Below, piece by piece: positions 23,941-31,040 of a DNA stretch of 64,000 nt. The notes under the pieces are model-generated. The model saw only the letters and a program-made list of their open reading frames with translations. It was not told the DNA's origin and made no database searches. Position numbers and translations under genes: made by a program. This stretch comes from Terripilifer ovatus (GTDB lineage Bacteria > Pseudomonadota > Alphaproteobacteria > Rhizobiales > Beijerinckiaceae), in assembly GCA_029222685.1 (NCBI GenBank), contig JARHVB010000083.1:236801-300800 (forward strand), written 5' to 3'. The first letter of the stretch is position 1, and each line of letters opens with the position of its first letter.

Positions 23941-24050
23941 GAGTGACCTAGTTGCGGGACTTGCGACCCCAAAGGGGGATTCACAAACTGCAACGGCAGT
24001 GGTAGGATCACCGCCGTTGGACTTGCTTTTGAACGCTGGCCCACACTTTT

Positions 24051-24080
24051 GACCATCAACCTCGGCCGAGGTTGATGGTC
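24051..24080. promoter_or_regulatory. Perfect 30-bp palindrome inside the transposon, in the 328-nt gap 23941-24268
   Basis: Fifteen bases read identically on both strands with no spacer (24051-24065 and 24066-24080). It lies 110 nt upstream of the toxin start and 190 nt before the divergent winged-helix gene. It could be an operator for a dimeric regulator or a bidirectional hairpin; short T-runs occur on either side (TTTT before it and TTT after it), so it could also terminate. The rest of the gap holds a 10-residue open frame on the minus strand (24115-24147) with a good GGAGG site, possibly a leader peptide. Confidence 0.5.
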
Positions 24081-24268
24081 TTTCCATATTGCCCCTATCG
24101 CGTCGGTGAACCTGTTACGCGACGAGAGCGACAGACCTGACTTTCATCTTCGCCTCCATTCGCACACCGTAATCAGATTCCCGCCGCATTCAATGGCGTA
24201 TTCACGACGTTTGGTTCCTATCCCCAAGTTGTGGTACCCTGCGGTATGCGACGAGGTGGAGAAGTCGA

Positions 24269-24787
24269 ATGCCTACGCCCATTGAAAATGCACGTAAACG
24301 CCTCGCAGAGATTCGCGCAGAAGCCGCAGAAATCGAGCGCTTTATTGAATTCTACAAGCGGTTCGAAGATGAACCGGACGCTAATCAGGTAGAAGCAGCC
24401 GCGACGCCAACCGGAGGAAACTTGTCCACAGAAACCGTGGTTCAAGTTGTGGATAAGTCCCGACGCCGTAGCGACCGTACCGGCCCAACCCCCAGCGAAA
24501 TCGCGCAAGTGATGGAACGGGTGATTCGCGACGTGGGCCGCCCAATGACGCGAGGCGAGATAGTCGAGGCTTTGGAGCGGCGCGATATCGAGATTCAGGC
24601 GCAAGACAAGTACCGATACGTTGGCACGCTGGCGTGGCGCCACAAGTCGATATTTATCAACGTCGAGGGACGTGGTTATTGGCTACGGTCGGAGCGTATG
24701 CCCGCTGGGCGGCGTCTGCTTCTGCCGGATGACCCGCCGGAAGAAACCAGCGACGAATTGCCGTTGTCGGAAGTCGGCGGCGAATAG
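24269..24787 (+). CDS. Winged-helix-like (HARE-HTH-type) passenger protein
   Basis: A 172-residue protein. The N-terminus is a charged helix (ARKRLAEIRAEAAEIERFIE) likely to form a coiled coil. Residues about 75-143 (PSEIAQVMERVIRDVGRPMT, then RGEIVEALERRDIEIQ, KYRYVGTLAWRHKSIFINVE and GRGYWL) have the shape of the HARE-HTH/HB1 winged-helix domain. That domain is found in restriction-linked and chromatin proteins and is thought to recognise modified or specific DNA. The tail is acidic. GGAG lies 10 nt upstream of the ATG. As a transposon passenger it may regulate the element or the divergent toxin; that is inference. Confidence 0.6.
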   Translation: MPTPIENARKRLAEIRAEAAEIERFIEFYKRFEDEPDANQVEAAATPTGGNLSTETVVQVVDKSRRRSDRTGPTPSEIAQVMERVIRDVGRPMTRGEIVEALERRDIEIQAQDKYRYVGTLAWRHKSIFINVEGRGYWLRSERMPAGRRLLLPDDPPEETSDELPLSEVGGE

Positions 24788-24796
24788 GAGTGCTTG

Positions 24797-24973
24797 ATGG
24801 CAAAAAAGCCGCGCGTCGATTCTCCGCCGAAGAAGAAGCCAAGGCTAACGGATGCCGAGCGTCACAAGAGGTTTGTCGATATGGCTCGCGAGATCGGAGC
24901 CGACGAAGACCCGAAAGCTTTTGACGCCGCGTTCAAGAAGGTGACGGCAAAGAAGCCAGATCAAAAGGATTGA
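24797..24973 (+). CDS. Small basic passenger protein (58 residues)
   Basis: Starts 9 nt after the winged-helix gene with TAGGAG 6 nt before the ATG, so the two are one operon. The N-terminus is Lys/Pro-rich (MAKKPRVDSPPKKKPR) and is followed by LTDAERHKRFVDMAREIGAD and a DPKAFDAAFKKV helix. The TDAERHKRFVxMAREVxA core seems to recur in short alphaproteobacterial proteins I remember, but I cannot verify that here. It ends 33 nt before the right inverted repeat. Function unknown. Confidence 0.65.
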   Translation: MAKKPRVDSPPKKKPRLTDAERHKRFVDMAREIGADEDPKAFDAAFKKVTAKKPDQKD

Positions 24974-25005
24974 GGCGGCCGAAACCGGCTACCGTATCTG
25001 GTAGC

Positions 25006-25029
25006 GGGTACGCGAAGTGTAACATCGCC
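25006..25029 (-). repeat. Right terminal inverted repeat
   Basis: Reverse complement begins GGCGATGTTACACTT. Just inside it lies a small hairpin, GCTACC-GTATCT-GGTAGC (24988-25005), possibly a transposase-binding or termination element. Confidence 0.9.
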
Positions 25030-25037
25030 ATTTTTGG
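25030..25037. repeat. Target site duplication, right copy
   Basis: ATTTTTGG, identical to 22389-22396, directly outside the right inverted repeat. Confidence 0.9.
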
Positions 25038-25203
25038 TTCCATAATATAGATTATGCGAACGACATCATACCGCCCGTCTCTTTTCACAGGCTGCGACAT
25101 CGCGGGTCTGACGGTCAATGAAATCAGCAAAAAGAATGGTTTGGGTGCCTTCGACAAGGTATTGCTTGTGAAGACCTGGGAATGGACCGCGAAATCGCAG
25201 AAC

Positions 25204-25701
25204 ATGCAGACAAACCCTGACAAGCGCGACGACGAACTCTATCTGCGGCGTGCTTTCGACGTGGCCAGATCTTCCCGCGAGAATGGCGATCACCCGTTCG
25301 GCGCGATCCTTGTCGATGCCGAAGGCGCAATTCTCCTTGAGCAGACCAACGGGTTTTCCGCCCATTGCGGCGATATGACTGCGCATGCCGAGCGCCTGCT
25401 GGCGACGCGGGCCTCGCAAGCCTACCGGCCGGCCTTTCTGGCAAGTTGTACGTTGTATTCGTCGGCGGAACCCTGCGCCATGTGCGCCGGCGCGATGTAC
25501 TGGGCCGGCATCGGCCGCCTCGTCTACGGCCAATCGGAAAAGTCCCTCAAGGCGCAGACCGGCGCCCATGACGAGAATCCGACGCTCGACCTGCCGTGTC
25601 GGGCGGTCTTCGCGTCCGGGCAGCGGCCCGTCGAGGTTGTCGGGCCCTTGCTCGAGGACGAAGCGGCTTCGCTGCAGGCTGGTTTCTGGACCGCCGGATA
25701 G
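25204..25701 (+). CDS. Nucleoside deaminase (guanine deaminase/TadA-like)
   Basis: A 165-residue zinc deaminase with HPFGAILVDAEG, the HAE motif in TAHAERLL and the zinc cysteines in PCAMCAGAMYWAGIGRLVYG. That combination is typical of GuaD-like and TadA-like enzymes; the free-standing size and C-terminal GPLLEDEAASLQ favour a base or nucleoside deaminase over tRNA editing. I chose the ATG at 25204, since the family begins about there; the frame is open back to 25054. The transposon end lies only 167 nt upstream, so the insertion has probably replaced its native promoter region. Confidence 0.87.
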   Translation: MQTNPDKRDDELYLRRAFDVARSSRENGDHPFGAILVDAEGAILLEQTNGFSAHCGDMTAHAERLLATRASQAYRPAFLASCTLYSSAEPCAMCAGAMYWAGIGRLVYGQSEKSLKAQTGAHDENPTLDLPCRAVFASGQRPVEVVGPLLEDEAASLQAGFWTAG

Positions 25702-25818
25702 GCTCCTGCCCGGAATTCGGACATCCAACGACAGCGGCGACGCTTCCGCGCGCACCGGAGGCGCAACCCGCTGGCGGGATACAGCACATTTGCTTCCGCA
25801 GACGCAATTGCGAGCTTT

Positions 25819-25846
25819 TTGTGTCAGTACTTTCGACTAATATAAA
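25819..25846 (+). promoter_or_regulatory. Possible promoter within the 359-nt gap 25702-26060
   Basis: TTGTGT (25819-25824), 16 nt, TATAAA (25841-25846). This is the likely promoter of the cold-shock gene and would give a 5' leader of about 210 nt, as long leaders are common for cold-shock mRNAs. Further in, TTGACA is run together with TATAAT (25921-25934), and a small hairpin GGCCA-TTTTG-TGGCC (25939-25953) lies in the leader. No gene is seen in the gap. Confidence 0.4.
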
Positions 25847-26060
25847 TTTTTTCTGCGATCCGTAGCGGAACGAAACAGGGCCTGCTACAATATGTCCACC
25901 GTAGGCGCGGCAGGTCTGTTTTGACAAAATATAATCGCGGCCATTTTGTGGCCAGGTATATGCAAGACCGCAGGGTGAAAGTCATTTCACCCGGTGGATG
26001 GCTCGTGCGCCAGGGAGAATTGCAGGCCAGTGGCCTGTTTGGCGGAGACTGACGAGCACA

Positions 26061-26723
26061 ATGAGCAAAGGCAAGGATTTTAGACCCAGGCGGCGGGGGT
26101 TCGACGACGACGGACCCATGGATTTTCCGCCGATGCGTACGCCCCGGAATCAGTTCGGTGGCGGCGCCGGCTTCCCACCCCCGGACATGGGCGGCCCTGC
26201 TCCGGCGAGCGTCGATGCCACGGTAAAGTGGTTCAAGGGCGACAAGGGTTTCGGCTTCGTCGAACTCGGCAATGGCACCGGTGACGCATTCCTGCACATC
26301 GGGCAGTTGCAGGCGGCCGGCTATGAAACGGTTCCCCCGGGCGCCAAGCTGAAGGTCACGACGGCACAGGGCACCAAGGGCCTGCAGGTGACGCGGGTTC
26401 TTGAAGTCGACCTGTCGAGCGCCGAGAGCGCGCCTGCCCGGCCGCCGCGTCAGTTCGATGCGAACGCGCCCCGTGGCGGCGGCGCGCCGCGCCGTGGTCC
26501 GGACATGTCCACCGCCATGGAACTTGGCGGCAAGGTCAAATGGTTCGACATGACCAAGGGCTTCGGCTTCGTCGCCAGCGACGACGGCGGCAAGGATGTG
26601 TTCGTGCACATCTCGACACTGCGCCCCGCCGGCATCGCCCAACTGGTCGAAGGCCAGGCCGTATCGATGAAGGTTGTCGAGACCCCGAAAGGCCGCGAGG
26701 CCGTTTCAATCGATCTCGCCTGA
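26061..26723 (+). CDS. Cold-shock protein with two CSD domains
   Basis: A 220-residue RNA-chaperone-like protein. It has an Arg/Gly/Pro-rich N-terminus (1-50), cold-shock domain 1 (about 52-117: [26 protein letters not shown]), a linker, then domain 2 (about 156-220: [28 protein letters not shown]). Both keep the RNP1-like KGFGFV and RNP2-like V/LHI motifs that stack on single-stranded RNA or DNA. Tandem-domain Csp proteins of this length are typical of Hyphomicrobiales. The ATG at 26061 follows GGAG at some distance; the frame is open upstream to 25998 but lacks family similarity. A perfect terminator follows. Confidence 0.93.
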   Translation: MSKGKDFRPRRRGFDDDGPMDFPPMRTPRNQFGGGAGFPPPDMGGPAPASVDATVKWFKGDKGFGFVELGNGTGDAFLHIGQLQAAGYETVPPGAKLKVTTAQGTKGLQVTRVLEVDLSSAESAPARPPRQFDANAPRGGGAPRRGPDMSTAMELGGKVKWFDMTKGFGFVASDDGGKDVFVHISTLRPAGIAQLVEGQAVSMKVVETPKGREAVSIDLA

Positions 26724-26766
26724 CGCGATCCGGGTCTCCTTAATCGGACGTTTTGCGCTATCATAA

Positions 26767-26798
26767 CGCGCCGCAAAATTTTGCGGCGCGTTTGTTTT
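26767..26798 (+). terminator. Intrinsic terminator after the cold-shock gene
   Basis: A perfect 24-bp palindrome (26767-26790), whose GC half folds over an A/T centre, is followed by TTTGTTTT. Confidence 0.85.
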
Positions 26799-26807
26799 GA
26801 GGCCCTG

Positions 26808-27650
26808 ATGAAACCGTCCACCGACATTGCCGACCTGTTGACGATCATGGCCCGGTTGCGCAGCAAGGACGATGGCTGCCCGTGGGATGTCGAACAGGAC
26901 TTCGCCTCCATCGCGCCCTATGCGATCGAGGAGGCCTATGAGGTCGTCGATGCGATCGAACGCGGCGACCTGCTCGACCTCAAGGATGAACTCGGCGACC
27001 TGCTGCTGCAGGTGGTGTTCCACGCCCGCATGGCGGAGGAACAGGGCGCCTTCGATTTTCCGGCCGTGGTCGAGGCCATCACTGCCAAGATGATCCGCCG
27101 CCATCCGCATGTGTTCGGCGACGCGCGGCATCTGGCGCCCGACGACGTCAAGAAGCTATGGTCGCAAATCAAGATCGAGGAAAAGGCTTTGCGGGCGAAG
27201 GAGCGGGCGGCCGCTGGCCTTTCTCCTGAAAAGGGCGCCGACAGCGTGCTCGATGGCGTGCCGCCGGCCCTGCCCGCCCTGACGCGCGCACTGAAGCTGC
27301 AGGAGAAGGCAGGCCGCGTCGGGTTCGATTGGAACGATGCCCGTCAGGTGCTCGCCAAGATCCGTGAGGAATGCGACGAGATCGACGCCGAACTGGCATC
27401 CGGCGACAGCGATGCGACGGCCGCCGAGATCGGCGACCTGCTGTTCGCCGTGGTCAATCTGGCGCGCCATGCCGGCGCCGATCCGGAGACGGCGCTGCGC
27501 CGGACGAACGCCAAATTCACCCGCCGCTTCGCCCATATCGAAGCTGCGCTGCGGGCTGACGGGCGGGCGCCGTCAGATTCCTCGCTGGAAGAGATGGACC
27601 GGCTGTGGACGCAGGCGAAGATTGCCGAGAAGGACGACGCGTCTTCCTGA
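26808..27650 (+). CDS. mazG: Nucleoside triphosphate pyrophosphohydrolase MazG
   Basis: A 280-residue all-alpha NTP pyrophosphohydrolase that clears non-canonical nucleotides. Two MazG repeats are seen. The first has MARLRSKDDGCPWDVEQDF, the metal-binding EEAYEVVDAIERGD and ELGDLLLQVVFHARM. The second has KLQEKAGRVGFDW, EECDEIDAELASGD and EIGDLLFAVVNLARHAG. It begins 10 nt after the cold-shock terminator and converges with hflX, only 18 nt apart. Confidence 0.95.
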   Translation: MKPSTDIADLLTIMARLRSKDDGCPWDVEQDFASIAPYAIEEAYEVVDAIERGDLLDLKDELGDLLLQVVFHARMAEEQGAFDFPAVVEAITAKMIRRHPHVFGDARHLAPDDVKKLWSQIKIEEKALRAKERAAAGLSPEKGADSVLDGVPPALPALTRALKLQEKAGRVGFDWNDARQVLAKIREECDEIDAELASGDSDATAAEIGDLLFAVVNLARHAGADPETALRRTNAKFTRRFAHIEAALRADGRAPSDSSLEEMDRLWTQAKIAEKDDASS

Positions 27651-27668
27651 GGATTGTGTGGCCAGCTC

Positions 27669-29099
27669 TCAGCTCGCCAGGGGCCGCGGCGACGGCCGCC
27701 TTTTGCGCGCGGCGCGCTCCTGGTCGATCCGCCTGGCCTGCGGAAAACGCCGCAGCAGGCGGTCGAGCTTGTCGGGGCCGATGCGCAGGATGAAATCGAC
27801 AGCGCCATCCTTGCCGTTGGTGCGCTCGATGATTTGCGTATGATCGTAGATCCAGCCGATCTCGTGGTGATGCGACAGGTCGAGGCTCAGCGCCATGCGG
27901 ACATGGTCGCGCGACATGCGCTCTTCGATGCCGGCGAGCAGGGCGTCGACACCCTGCCCCGTCACCGCCGAAACGATGAACGGACGCTCGTCGGCGGGAC
28001 GCCGGCTCGCCATGGTGATGAGCGCCTGCGCGCGGGCTTCGTCGATGAGATCGATCTTGTTCCAGACCTCGACGAAATGGCCGCCGTTGCGGTCGATGCC
28101 GAGATCATGCAGCACGTTCTCCACGTCGGCGCTCTGCGCCTCGGTGTCTTCGTGCGCCACGTCGCGGACATGCAGGATGAGGTCGGCCTCGATCACCTCT
28201 TCCAGGGTGGCGCGAAACGCCGTGACGAGCATGGTCGGCAGGTCGGAGATGAAACCCACCGTATCCGACAGCATGATCTTCTCGCCGTGCGGCAAGGCAA
28301 CGGCGCGCAGCGTCGGATCGAGCGTCGCAAACAGCATGTCCTTGGCCAGCACGTCAGCGCGGGTCAGCCGGTTGAACAAGGTCGATTTGCCGGCATTGGT
28401 GTAGCCGACGAGGGCGACCACCGGATAAGGCACGTCCTGCCGTTTGGCGCGATGCAGGCCGCGCGTCTTCTTGACGCCCTCGAGATCGCGCTCGATCCGG
28501 ATGATGCGTTCCTGGATCAGGCGCCGGTCGGTTTCGATCTGGGTTTCGCCGGGGCCGCCGAGAAAGCCGAAGCCACCGCGCTGACGCTCAAGATGGGTCC
28601 ATGAGCGCACCAGCCGCGATTTCTGATAGGCGAGATGCGCCAGCTCGACCTGAAGCGCGCCCTCCCTGGTGCGGGCACGGCGACCGAAAATCTCAAGAAT
28701 AAGACCGGTGCGATCGATGACCTTCGCCGCGAAAGCCTTTTCCAGATTGCGCTGCTGCACCGGCGACAAGGAGCAGTCGACGATGACGATTTCGACGTCA
28801 TGCTCTTTGACGATGGCAGCGAGTTCCTCGACCTTGCCGCCGCCGATATAGGTCGCAGGCTTGATCTGCGACAGCATCACGGTTTCGACGGCGACGATAT
28901 CGAGGTCGATGGCGCGGGCCAGCCCTGCCGCTTCGTCGACGCGGGCCTCCGGCGTGCGGACAGCCATCGGACGCGGTGCCTTCGAGGCTTCGTGTCGCGC
29001 CAGGCGCTCGTTCAGATAAGGACCCACGACAAGCGCCTTGGTCGGCGCTCGCGGCTTGTTCCGGTGCTCGGGCGAAACGGCGTCGGCGCCGAATGTCAC
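27669..29099 (-). CDS. hflX: GTPase HflX
   Basis: A 476-residue ribosome-associated GTPase that splits stalled ribosomes. The N-terminal domain carries [16 protein letters not shown] and the [20 protein letters not shown] helices. The G domain has G1 GYTNAGKST (232-240), G3 [10 protein letters not shown] and G4 NKID. The C-terminal extension is Arg-rich ([12 protein letters not shown]). The GTG at 29099 has no obvious ribosome site, but it is the first usable start after the hfq stop and gives a normal N-terminus. Position directly after hfq is the standard arrangement, suggesting one transcript. Confidence 0.95.
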   Translation of the reverse strand: MTFGADAVSPEHRNKPRAPTKALVVGPYLNERLARHEASKAPRPMAVRTPEARVDEAAGLARAIDLDIVAVETVMLSQIKPATYIGGGKVEELAAIVKEHDVEIVIVDCSLSPVQQRNLEKAFAAKVIDRTGLILEIFGRRARTREGALQVELAHLAYQKSRLVRSWTHLERQRGGFGFLGGPGETQIETDRRLIQERIIRIERDLEGVKKTRGLHRAKRQDVPYPVVALVGYTNAGKSTLFNRLTRADVLAKDMLFATLDPTLRAVALPHGEKIMLSDTVGFISDLPTMLVTAFRATLEEVIEADLILHVRDVAHEDTEAQSADVENVLHDLGIDRNGGHFVEVWNKIDLIDEARAQALITMASRRPADERPFIVSAVTGQGVDALLAGIEERMSRDHVRMALSLDLSHHHEIGWIYDHTQIIERTNGKDGAVDFILRIGPDKLDRLLRRFPQARRIDQERAARKRRPSPRPLAS

Positions 29100-29134
29100 C
29101 GGTTGGAGATCGGACTTGTTTTTACTCAGAACTC

Positions 29135-29380
29135 TCAGCTCCCTTCTTCACCCTGCTCGAACATCTGAATCGGCGCGCCCGGCATGATCGTGGAAATCGC
29201 GTGCTTGTAGACAAGCTGCGAATGGCCATCGCGCCGCAGGAGCAGGCAGAAATTATCGAACCAGGTGACAACACCCTGCAATTTAACGCCATTTACCAAA
29301 AAGATCGTAAGTGGAACCTTATTTTTGCGTACATAATTTAAAAACGTATCCTGCAGGTTTTGTGCGCGTTCCGCCGCCAT
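29135..29380 (-). CDS. hfq: RNA chaperone Hfq
   Basis: An 81-residue Sm-like protein that helps small RNAs pair with mRNAs. The Sm1 motif [20 protein letters not shown] and Sm2 [10 protein letters not shown] are present, with a short C-terminal tail typical of alphaproteobacteria. It is followed by hflX 35 nt later. The 274-nt gap upstream (29381-29654), which separates it from ntrX, probably holds its own promoter; I see TTGCGT-N17-ATTTAT on the minus strand near 29470-29500 as a weak candidate and no other gene there. Confidence 0.97.
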   Translation of the reverse strand: MAAERAQNLQDTFLNYVRKNKVPLTIFLVNGVKLQGVVTWFDNFCLLLRRDGHSQLVYKHAISTIMPGAPIQMFEQGEEGS

Positions 29381-29654
29381 TTGAACTTCCTTTGTGCCTG
29401 CTATCTTCTGTCAAGCCGTCGCTTCCCCTCATCGGCTGAATCGAAGTCACAACATTCCCAACGGGTCGAATAAATGCGCAGTCGGATGCGCAACGCAAGT
29501 TTTCTTTGCCCCAACCTGCGTATGCATGGCCGCGCTCAACTGAAATATGACCTCTGCCTCACGCTTAATATATAGTTTGCAATCGAAGTATTTTCAAAGG
29601 CCCGCTTGTCAATACTGCCATGGTAGGCTGATAGCGAGGCCGTCGTGTCATCGC

Positions 29655-31022
29655 TTATTCGATGGCGAGCGACTTCAACTTACGGTGCAAGGCCGATCGC
29701 TCCATGCCGATGAACTCGGCCGTCCGGGAGATGTTCCCGCCGAAGCGATTGATCTGGGCGATCAGATACTCGCGCTCGAACACCTCGCGCGCATCGCGCA
29801 GCGGCAGCCCCATCAGCTTTTCACCGCCTGCCCCGTTCGGCGTCGAGGGCACGAGCGCACCGATCTCGGAGGGCAGCATGTCGGCGGTGATCTCGTCTTC
29901 GGGTCTTCCCGAAGCGAGGATCATCAGCCGCTCCACATTGTTGCGAAGCTGGCGGATGTTTCCCGGCCAATCGTGCGACTGCAGGATCGCCATGGCGTCG
30001 GGGCCGATGCGCCGGCGCATCATGCCGGTGGTCAGCGCCACCTGTTCGAGGAAATACTCGACGAGCTCGGCGATATCCTCGCGGCGCTCGCTGAGCGCGG
30101 GCGCCCGCAACGGCACGACGGCCAGGCGGTGATACAGATCCTCGCGGAATGTGCCGTCGGCAATGGCGGCCGTCAGGTCCTTGCTCGCCGACGAGATAAT
30201 GCGCACGTCGACGTGCACGCGCGTAGCGCCGCCGACGCGCTGAAAATTCTGGTCGATCAGCACGCGCAGGATCTTGCCCTGGGTTTCCTTCGGCATGTCG
30301 CCGACTTCATCGATATAGAGCGTGCCGCCATGAGCTTCCTCCAGCGCGCCGACCTTGCGGATGCGCCCTTCCCCACCCTCGATGCCGAACAGTTCGGTCT
30401 CCATCGTCTCGGGCGTGATATTGGCGGCGTTGATGGCGACGAAGGGGGCTGCCGCGCGGTTCGAAGCTTCATGGATGACACGGGCGATCAGTTCCTTGCC
30501 CGTGCCGGGCGCTCCGGCAATGAGGATGCGCGAATTGGCGGCTGCGACTCTCTCGATCTGCTGGCGCAATTGATTCATGATCGACGATTTGCCGACGATG
30601 CGGTTGGTGGCGCCCGAGCGCGTGCGCAGATCGGTCAGTTCGCGCTTCAGCCTGGAATTCTCAAGAGCACGGTCGGCAATGAGGACAAGCCGGTCGGCCT
30701 TGAACGGCTTTTCGATGAAGTCATAGGCGCCGAGCTTGATCGCCGACACCGCCGTCTCGATATTGCCGTGGCCCGAGATCATGACGATAGGCAGGCTTGG
30801 GTTCTGTTCCTTGACGACCTGCAGCAATTGCAATCCGTCGAGGCGCGACCCCTGCATCCAGATGTCGAGAAAGATCAGTTGCGGCCGGCGGGCTTCGATG
30901 GCTTCGAGCGCTTCGTCGGAGTTCTTGGCCGTGCGCGTGCCGTGGCCTTCGTCTTCGAGAATACCCGAAACGCCGTCGCGTATGTCGGCTTCGTCATCGA
31001 CGATGAGAATATCAGCGGGCAT
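29655..31022 (-). CDS. ntrX: Response regulator NtrX
   Basis: A 455-residue partner of NtrY. Receiver domain with acidic pair Asp9-Asp10, phosphoacceptor Asp53 (FLDIWM) and a conserved Lys (EKPF). AAA+ domain with Walker A GAPGTGKE. C-terminal Fis-type helix-turn-helix (NRFGGNISRTAEFIGMERSA). The loop that in sigma54 activators reads GAFTGA is replaced here by EGGEGRIRKVG, so this NtrX is unlikely to activate sigma54 polymerase. This divergence is known for alphaproteobacterial NtrX, which acts in cell-cycle, redox and nitrogen control. It lies 18 nt after ntrY. Confidence 0.96.
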   Translation of the reverse strand: MPADILIVDDEADIRDGVSGILEDEGHGTRTAKNSDEALEAIEARRPQLIFLDIWMQGSRLDGLQLLQVVKEQNPSLPIVMISGHGNIETAVSAIKLGAYDFIEKPFKADRLVLIADRALENSRLKRELTDLRTRSGATNRIVGKSSIMNQLRQQIERVAAANSRILIAGAPGTGKELIARVIHEASNRAAAPFVAINAANITPETMETELFGIEGGEGRIRKVGALEEAHGGTLYIDEVGDMPKETQGKILRVLIDQNFQRVGGATRVHVDVRIISSASKDLTAAIADGTFREDLYHRLAVVPLRAPALSERREDIAELVEYFLEQVALTTGMMRRRIGPDAMAILQSHDWPGNIRQLRNNVERLMILASGRPEDEITADMLPSEIGALVPSTPNGAGGEKLMGLPLRDAREVFEREYLIAQINRFGGNISRTAEFIGMERSALHRKLKSLAIE

Positions 31023-31040
31023 GGATGGAACCGTCGGTCA

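Larger units (their letters stand above)
22397..25029. mobile_element. Complete IS1595-type transposon with passenger genes (2,633 bp)
   Basis: The element is bounded by terminal inverted repeats of 24 bp with 3 mismatches (22397-22420 and 25006-25029). Their outer 15 bases GGCGATGTTACACTT are identical, and perfect 8-bp target duplications lie outside them. It holds an ISXO2/IS1595-like transposase, a MazF/PemK-like toxin gene, a predicted small RNA, a winged-helix-like protein and a small basic protein. IS1595 elements carrying passenger genes are known as a class; I have not seen this particular cargo described. It inserted between the MFS gene and the deaminase at 25204. The intact target duplication suggests a fairly recent insertion. 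Confidence 0.92.

Noticed and set aside
23835-24059. Minus-strand 74-residue frame overlapping the toxin start, considered as a missing antitoxin
   Set aside because: It overlaps the toxin in another frame, has no ribosome site, and shows no antitoxin-like DNA-binding or disordered neutralising segment.
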